64,000 nt of DNA from Symbiodinium natans (taxonomy: Eukaryota; Sar; Dinophyceae; Suessiales; Symbiodiniaceae). A model generated the notes under the pieces. The model worked only from the letters and a program-made list of their open reading frames with translations. It did no database searches and was not told the DNA's origin. Shown here piece by piece: positions 58,801-64,000 of this stretch (the first letter of the stretch is position 1; every line of letters begins with the position of its first letter). The stretch is taken from NCBI GenBank assembly GCA_905221605.1, contig CAJNDS010000146.1:124001-188000 (forward strand), in the 5' to 3' direction. The position numbers were made by a program, and so were the translations under genes.

Positions 58801-60579
58801 AAACCCTAAACCCTAAACCCTTAAAGCCCTAAAAGGCACTGAACCTTAGAAAGCAAGGCCCCCGCCTTGGATGGCCTCCTTAGGCGTGGCGAAGCCCAAG
58901 CCGACTTTTCGGTAGTACCTCCCAAAGGCTAGGGCTTAGGGTTTGGGATTTCGGGTTTAGGGTTTGGGATTTAGGGTTTAGGGTTTGGGATTTCGGGTTT
59001 AGGGTTTAGGGTGTGGGATTTAGAGTTTAGAGCTTGGAGTTTAGGCCTTGGGATGTTAAGGTCTGTTGGAGCTTCAATGGCTTGCTTGGAGGTTCAAGAG
59101 GCTGACTAACTCGCTGCAGTTGGGGTTCTAAGCCAACCGATGATTGGGGCAACCTACACCCTAAACGTTGTAAACCCTACAGAAGGCGGGGCTAGAGCCC
59201 GAATGATATCCAGTTGCTACGTCCCATTAACCTTCGTAGCCTCCTTGAAGTTATAGAGTTCTTTTTTTGGGGGGGGTCAAGGGGGGTCTGTGACCCCAGG
59301 TTCCCGAATAATTACTCCCCACTACTCCTTATAAGGCCCCCTAGCTACTCCCATTTTGAACCCTAAGCCCTAAACCCTAAACCCTAACCACACTAAAAAA
59401 AGTCCAACCTCCCGGCCCTGGATGCCCAATCCTCCAAACCCAAGAATCCTAACTTGCCCCGCTCAGCCCCGATCCCCAAGCCCCAAGCCTTCAGGGTTTA
59501 GGGTTTAGGGTTTAGAGTTCAGGGTTGAGGGTTTAGGGTTTGGGGCTTGGGGCTTAAGGCAACCGTAGCCCCCCACCCCAACCCCCCCTCCGCCCCCCCG
59601 CGGCCCCCTCGGAAGCCCGAAAAACCATCTAAAACTCCAAACCCTAAAAGCTAAACCCTAAACCCTAAACAAGCCCCCCCCCCCTCCCCCTCCCCCCCTC
59701 CCCCCTCCCCCCTCACCCCCCCCCCTCCCCCCTACCCCCTCCACCCCTCCCCCCCTCCCCCCCCTCCCCTCCCCCCTTTCCCCCCTTCCCTAAGCCTTAG
59801 AGACCCGAAAGCCTCTGGGGCTTCTTGGTCTTCTTGGCCACAGCACGCTTCGAGCCGATGAAGATGGCGTCCTGCCGGAGAGGGATGTAGGGTTGGGGTT
59901 TAGGGTTTAGGGTTTAGGGTTTAGGGTTTAGGGTTTAGGGTTTAGGGTTTAGGGTTTAGGGTTTAGGGTTTAGGGTTTAGGGTTTTTAGGGTTTAGGGTT
60001 TAGGGTTTAGGGTTTAGGGTTTAGGGTTTAGGGTTTAGGGTTTAGGGTTTAGGGTTTAGGGTTTAGGGTTTGGGGGGTTTGGGGTTTGGGGTTTGGGTTG
60101 GGGTTTGGGGTTTGGGGTTTGGGGTTTGGGGTTTGGGGTTTGGGGTTTGGGGTTTGGGGTTTGGGGTTTGGGGTTTGGGGTTTGGGGTTTGGGGTTTGGG
60201 GTTTCGAGTTTGGGGTTTGGGGTTTGGGGTTTAGGGTTTAGGTTTAGGGTTTAGGGTTTAGGGTTTAGGGTTTAGGGTTTAGGGTTTAGGGTTTAGGGTT
60301 TAGTGCTACGGCTGTTTCAGGGATGGAGGGTTTTGGGAAAGAGACTTCGGTTTTTTTGCCGTTCTATTCTTGGGATTCGGGCTTCGGTTGGTCCGAGCCC
60401 CGGGATTTAAAGAAACGCCTAGACCCTAAACGCTAAGGGCAATAGGGTTTAAGCGTCCAGGGGGTGTGGCGGCTGAAGGGTCAAAAGGTTTAAGGGTCGA
60501 AGGGGTGTAGGGCTTTAAAATACTTGAGATGAGGGCCGCTATCCTGCCCTCCCGAACACCCCCAAAAACCCTTAAAACG

Positions 60580-60614
<35 letters not shown>

Positions 60615-61397
60615 CGGTGCAACGACTATAGGCGGTTCAGCACAAGGGGTAGGGGCTCCTTGGAAGTTTTTTCACCCCAACCCCAACGCCCCCCACCCCT
60701 TTCTTCCCACCCCCACACCCACACCCCCTCCCAACTGCCCTACAGCCCAACCCAAAGCCCTAAGGCTAGCCTAAAGACAAGAGCATGAGAGTGAAGGTTC
60801 TTGAGGGATTAGGGTTCTGGGTATAGGGTGTAGGGTTAGGGGTTTGGGATTTCGGGACTAGGGTTGAGGTTTCACGGGGGGGTTGCCTATGTTGCAACCT
60901 TACGCCAACCACTCCAAGAGTTCAAAGCCTCTACCCCCCCATTCCCACACAACGTCCTCAAACCCCCGAACCCTGGTTTAGGGGTTTCGGTTTAGGGTTT
61001 AGGGTGTAGAGTTTAGCGTTTAGGCTTTAGGGTAACAACAATTTCCGGCTTTGAGGGTTGAGAGGTTTCGGGCCTCTTGGGTCGGCGGCCTGAGCCAGAG
61101 GCTCCTAAATTTTTGAGTCGTCAAAAGACCTGGTAGCCTAGAAAAGGGTACCCTTTCTCGGGTTGGTTACTTTTTCAGGGAACCTTGAACCAAAAAAATG
61201 GTCAAGGGTACCACTGGGCTACCAAGAAGAGGGCTAGCTTTGCAGAGGTACACCCTTATAAAGGGTGTACCTTGGAGGAGTCCTATTGAGAGGATAGAAG
61301 GATTGGGGCTAAACCCTAAACCCTAGACCCCAAGCCCTCAACCCTAAACCCTCAACCCTGCTGCCTGCTTCTGGAAGGCCTTCTCGTTCTGATCCAT
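52847..61397 (-). CDS. RPS11: Ribosomal protein uS17 (eukaryotic S11), ten exons
   Basis: Small-subunit ribosomal protein that binds 18S rRNA in the cytosolic ribosome. Exons read on the minus strand (high to low coordinate): 61397-61365, 59871-59813, 58918-58866, 58049-58016, 56729-56673, 55524-55483, 54429-54401, 54017-53974, 53137-53072, 52896-52847. All nine junction phases agree. Family landmarks appear in order: [11 protein letters not shown] at the N terminus, [72 protein letters not shown]. The total is about 155 codons, the usual eukaryotic length. Donors are GC in most introns and GA after exon 6; acceptors are AG|G. The last exon is the least certain: it either reads on to a stop or splices at AG|GT, and the exon 9 frame would alternatively stop at 53057-53059. 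Every intron carries telomere-like repeats. Gene identity is near certain. Confidence 0.93.
53849..53965 (-). repeat. CCCTAAA array, donor side of RPS11 intron 8
   Basis: About 16 units including CCCTAAG. It ends 8 bp from the exon 54017-53974. Sense strand reads TTTAGGG. Confidence 0.92.
54056..54175 (+). repeat. TTTAGGG array, acceptor side of RPS11 intron 7
   Basis: About 16 units; sense strand reads CCCTAAA. Confidence 0.92.
54254..54382 (-). repeat. CCCTAAA array, donor side of RPS11 intron 7
   Basis: About 18 units starting about 18 bp inside the intron from the donor at 54400. Confidence 0.92.
55154..55226 (-). repeat. CCCTAAA array in RPS11 intron 6
   Basis: Ten perfect units on the donor side; the acceptor side has the opposite array at 54446-54525. 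Confidence 0.92.
55631..55707. mobile_element. Family K element
   Basis: GGGTACCCTTTTT, GGTTGGTTACTTTACAAGGG, AACGGGTACACTGGGCTACC. A fuller copy is at 61141-61231. Another at 37905-38118 is interrupted by a second palindromic element (CTTTGGAGTAG.../CTACTCCAAA-type ends). Confidence 0.52.
56742..56813 (+). repeat. TTTAGGG array, acceptor side of RPS11 intron 4
   Basis: About ten units starting 12 bp from the exon 56729-56673. Confidence 0.92.
56982..57231. repeat. Three tandem units of about 80-110 bp
   Basis: Each unit carries GCCCGAAAAGG, CCGA, GCTACCCCGA and AAACCCT. Units start near 56982, 57093 and 57176. RPS11 intron 4. Confidence 0.66.
57316..57455 (+). repeat. G-rich tract
   Basis: About 140 bp of G runs with single A or C interruptions, in RPS11 intron 4 (C-rich in the sense strand). 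Confidence 0.93.
57597..57706. mobile_element. Palindromic MITE, family H
   Basis: Arms CTACTGTTTGCTTAAGAACC and inverse GTTCCTAAGCAAATAGTAG. Part of its inside (ATCCCTATATTTGCCC and ATGAGG) is repeated just outside at 57717-57753. A relative lies at 50809-50888. Confidence 0.58.
57770..57852. mobile_element. Palindromic MITE, family C, compact
   Basis: TTGGGATGTTCCCCTTTATAC and its inverse GTATAAGGGGGAACATCCCA surround ACAGTCCTTAATTGGG. It lies in RPS11 intron 4. Another copy is at 17753-17850. Confidence 0.62.
58251..58345 (+). repeat. TTTAGGG array, RPS11 intron 3
   Basis: About 13 units including TTCAGGG; the donor side of the same intron holds 58665-58825. Confidence 0.9.
58665..58825 (-). 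repeat. CCCTTAAA octamer array, RPS11 intron 3
   Basis: About 13 octamers with an extra T, then heptamers. It ends about 40 bp from the exon 58918-58866. Confidence 0.92.
59671..59789 (+). repeat. C-rich tract
   Basis: About 120 bp of C with T interruptions next to the donor of RPS11 exon 2, so the intron begins G-rich on the sense strand. Confidence 0.92.
59893..60302 (+). repeat. Longest array: TTTAGGG flanking a TTTGGGG block
   Basis: About 410 bp: about 25 TTTAGGG units, about 23 TTTGGGG units (60062-60230), then TTTAGGG again. Acceptor side of RPS11 intron 1. Confidence 0.95.
60575..61112. repeat. Dispersed repeat, family W, copy 2 with insert
   Basis: Begins with a run of about 34 G, then GTCGGTGCAAC and GGCGGTTCAGCACAA; the terminal GGGTCGGCGGCCTGAGCC lies at 61079. 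The extra length is degenerate TTTAGGG sequence. It lies in RPS11 intron 1. Confidence 0.48.
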
Positions 61398-61839
61398 GGC
61401 CTTGCCATTCAGATTCAGGGGTTGCGGCTACGGGGCCAGACCCATAATGCCCTCAGAATCTTGATACCTTCACTTGGTATGAGATGCTAGGGCTTAGGGT
61501 TGAGGGTTTAGGGTTTAGGAAGCATGAGGTTTGCACATCCAGTGCAAATCTTGTTACCAATCCAGGGTTCGCGGGGCTTACGAAGTCTCAATACTCAACC
61601 CTCATGGTCATCCGCTCGTATCTAGAGGTTAAGTGCTCCCCAATGAATAGCTGGCTTAAACACCACTTCATCTAGTTTGTAGTTTAGGGTTTAGGGTGCA
61701 GGGGCCCAAACACTAAGCCCTAAACCCTATACCCGACCCTAGGCCCCTCGAACCTTCAAGAATGCACACAACACAACGCCAATGAGCCCAAGAAACTGGT
61801 CGGCCTTAGGCTAGGCCCCCGTGCAGTAATAGTCGCCCT

Positions 61840-62047
61840 AAGCCCTAAGCCCTAAGCCCTAAGCCCTAAACCCTAAATCCTAAATCCTAAGCCCTGAACC
61901 CCTGAACCCTACACCCTAAACCCTACATGTAAGGCTCCCTACCCCGAAACCCTCAACCCTAAGACCGAAGCCCTAAACCCTAAACCCTAAACCCTAAACC
62001 CTAAACCCTAAACCCCAAACCCCAAACCCCAAACCCCAAACCCCAAG
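61840..62047 (-). repeat. Mixed CCCTAAG / CCCTAAA / CCCCAAA array
   Basis: Variant blocks follow one another: CCCTAAG at the left, a unique gap, CCCTAAA, then CCCCAAA at the right. Confidence 0.88.
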
Positions 62048-62129
62048 GCCCGGGCGGCGAGGCTGGCAACTGACAGGGTGGAGGAACTGAGCTCTCTCTA
62101 GGTCCTTCCTGGAGCCGGAAAGGAGGAGA

Positions 62130-62275
62130 TTTGGGGGTTTGGGGGTTTGGGGGTTTGGGGGTTTGGGGGTTTGGGGGTTTGGGGTTTGGGGTTTAGGGTT
62201 TAGGGTTTAGGGGTTTAGGGTTTAGGGTTTAGGGTTTAGGGTTTAGGGTTTTACGGTTTAGGGTTTAGGGTTTTA
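62130..62275 (+). repeat. GGGGGTTT octamers passing into TTTAGGG
   Basis: About seven octamers GGGGGTTT, then TTTGGGG, then TTTAGGG units. Confidence 0.9.
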
Positions 62276-62662
62276 GGGTCTAGGGTTTTGGCTCAAGGTA
62301 TAGGGGTGTTTCGGGTCTAGGGTTTAGGGCTTCGGGTTTGGGTTGAGGTTTTAGGGCTGAGAGATCAAAAAAGCCCTCAGCCCTCAACTCATAGGGTTTA
62401 GGGGGTTTAGGGTTTAGGGTTTAGGGTTTAGGGTAGGGACCCTGGGGTCGAGGTTTTGAGGCCTCGGGTTCCGGTACGGAACTCGGAGGGTGGGCATCGA
62501 CTGCTTCAGGACTCTGATCTCTGACCTAACCCTAAACCCTAAACCCTAAACCCTAACCCCTAAACCCTAAACCCTAAACCCTATAATTCTCCCTAAACCC
62601 CCAGAATCCCTAAACCCTAAACCCTGCCCTGAACCTCCAAAGGAGTTCGTGACTTTTTGGTC

Positions 62663-63625
62663 TCACAGCGCTCGCAAAACCATCAGCTCATCAGGCGGCC
62701 TCCGCAGGAAGGCAGTCGGGAGCCAAGGGTTTAGGGTTTAGGGTTTAGGGTTTAGGGTTTAGGGTTTAGGGCTAGTTTAGGGTGGTCTTGGGTTGAGTAT
62801 AGGGTTTCTTCTGGGATTGGGTTCGGTGCTCGCGGTTTTATTGTTGAGGGTTCTGGGTTTCTAGGTTCTGTAGGGTTCACGGCCGTAGGGCTGTGACTGA
62901 GGGTTCAATGGAACCAGCTTGGTAAACCCTAAATCCGACACCCCAAACCCTGCTTATTTGCGGCTGGTAGTCGCTGGCACGAACCGTGCTTTCCGGCCGT
63001 GCCAAGGCCTTCCCTTGTCACAAGCTCTCCTGTCCTCCCCAGCCTGCTTCCTCTTCAGGATGGGGGGGGCATACCTTAAGGGTCCATGTACCCATACAGT
63101 ATATACCAGTACTTGGGCCCGAAAGCTACTATGGAAGAATCTAAACCCTAACCCCTAAACTGCTCTCACTCTAAATTGCCCCAAAACCTAAAGCCCTAAA
63201 CACTAAACAACCCCAAACCCTGAACCACCCTGCTGTCGAAACCCTGGCGAGACCCCCCCCCCCCCTAGTTCTTAGTAGGGCCCCTACCGTAAGCCCTTAA
63301 AGGATACGTAGGGGAAACCTCATTCCCTACTTCCCTACTCAGAACAAGCAAGTAAAGCCGAAGGACCCAGACTTGAAGGTTCATGGGATTTGCTAAAACT
63401 CCAATTGCAACTAACTAGTTCGTTAGTAAGACCTCCAACCCTACACCCTACACCCTACACCCTACACCCTACACCCTACACCCTAAACCCTAAACCCTAA
63501 ACCCTAAACCCTAAACCCTAATCCCTAAACCGACCAAGAGCCGTCAAGGAGAAGCGGGCGCCTTGAGAGCTGCCATCTGCTGCCGGAGGTCTGAGAGGCG
63601 CGCCTCCTCCGCAGGGCTGAGGCTC
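62663..63625 (-). CDS. 3' end of an unidentified gene, three exons
   Basis: Exons 63625-63562, 63052-63009 and 62699-62663 (TGA at 62663-62665) have matching phases (0/0, then 2+1) and GC donors. The reading is helical and charged: LSPAEEARLSDLRQQMAALK, then RKQAGEDRRACDKGR, then PPDELMVLRAL and stop. It may be a coiled-coil tail. The 5' part would lie beyond the window. The next gene on the same strand, RPS11, starts about 1.27 kb downstream, in keeping with unidirectional gene order. The family is not recognised. Confidence 0.55.
63430..63528 (-). repeat. CCCTACA block plus CCCTAAA array
   Basis: About seven CCCTACA units then six CCCTAAA units. It lies between a truncated family-A element and the exon at 63562. 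Confidence 0.92.
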
Positions 63626-63868
63626 CTTGGCGCAAGTCAGGAGTTTGCTTTGGGTTCGCAGGGTTTAGGGTTTAGGGTTTAGGGTTTAGGGTTTAGGGTT
63701 TAGGGTTGGGGTTTAGGGTTAGGGTTTAGGGTAGCAGCCCCATTATAGCCAGCTAGTAAGTCCCATCCTTCAAGTATGGATGCTTAGGGTTTACTTGCTG
63801 TAGCGAATGAGAGGAATGAGGTACCCTGTAATTATCCCCTCTTGTTGGACCCTTTTAAGGGCTTCTCA

Positions 63869-63945
63869 CCCTAAACCCTAAACCCTAAACCCTAAACCCT
63901 AAACCCTAAACCCTAAACCCTAAACCCTAAACCCTAAACCCTAAG
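63869..63945 (-). repeat. CCCTAAA array truncating a family I element
   Basis: Eleven perfect units; the left neighbour is the 5' half of a family-I element. Confidence 0.92.
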
Positions 63946-64000
63946 AGTCAGGGGACTTAAGGACTTGGGCTTCCGTACGGGAGTTTAGAGCTTAGGGTTC

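Noticed and set aside
1-64000. True chromosome end or subtelomere
   Set aside because: Arrays are short, of both orientations and inside introns of single genes. No terminal array is present.
1-64000. CRISPR arrays, bacterial operons, rRNA or tRNA genes
   Set aside because: Repeats are contiguous heptamers without spacers. No ribosome-binding sites or operon spacing are seen, and no tRNA cloverleaf or rRNA core was recognised by eye.

Overview
The window looks like nuclear DNA of a dinoflagellate, probably Symbiodiniaceae-like (inference). It is saturated with interstitial heptamer arrays of plant/alveolate telomere type (TTTAGGG/CCCTAAA) in both orientations, packed with short palindromic MITE-like elements, and has no long ORFs. 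Genes are cut into 29-240 bp exons joined through GC, GA and GT donors and AG|G acceptors, which is known for dinoflagellate genes. TTTAGGG alone would also fit plants or chromerids.

Reading exon-sized blocks between repeats, with splice phase as a check, gives a series of genes, all on the minus strand. From right to left: (1) 3' exons of an unidentified helical protein, 63625-62663; (2) ribosomal protein uS17/RPS11, ten exons, 61397-52847; (3) an unidentified Ser/Ala-rich gene with a possible half G-patch motif, 52454-46784; (4) an alkaline ceramidase (ACER/YPC1 family), up to 17 exons, about 44666-32301; (5) a block resembling TMEM14 near 29.2 kb; (6) exons ending in a stop at 25812; (7) a chain between 24.24 and 23.23 kb; (8) a five-exon gene with matching phases, 8674-7285. 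Many further exon-like blocks between 9 and 21 kb are less certain.

The introns hold nearly everything else: telomere-like arrays with locally homogenised variants, at least ten families of 80-150 bp inverted-repeat elements, a 714 bp foldback element with GACGACGG satellite arms, one retrotransposon integrase remnant, and long G, C, A and TA runs. In all nine RPS11 introns the sense strand runs donor-(TTTAGGG)n ... (CCCTAAA)n-acceptor. Several arrays are flanked by 14-26 bp direct duplications, three of which contain the 3' splice site of the adjacent exon. Others interrupt palindromic elements whose intact relatives lie elsewhere in the window. This suggests telomere-repeat insertion at breaks as a force that builds introns here.

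Limits: exon boundaries were set by eye from protein similarity, phase and splice dinucleotides. No alignment, RNA evidence or database search was possible. GC-rich exons can look coding on both strands, so isolated blocks carry low confidence.
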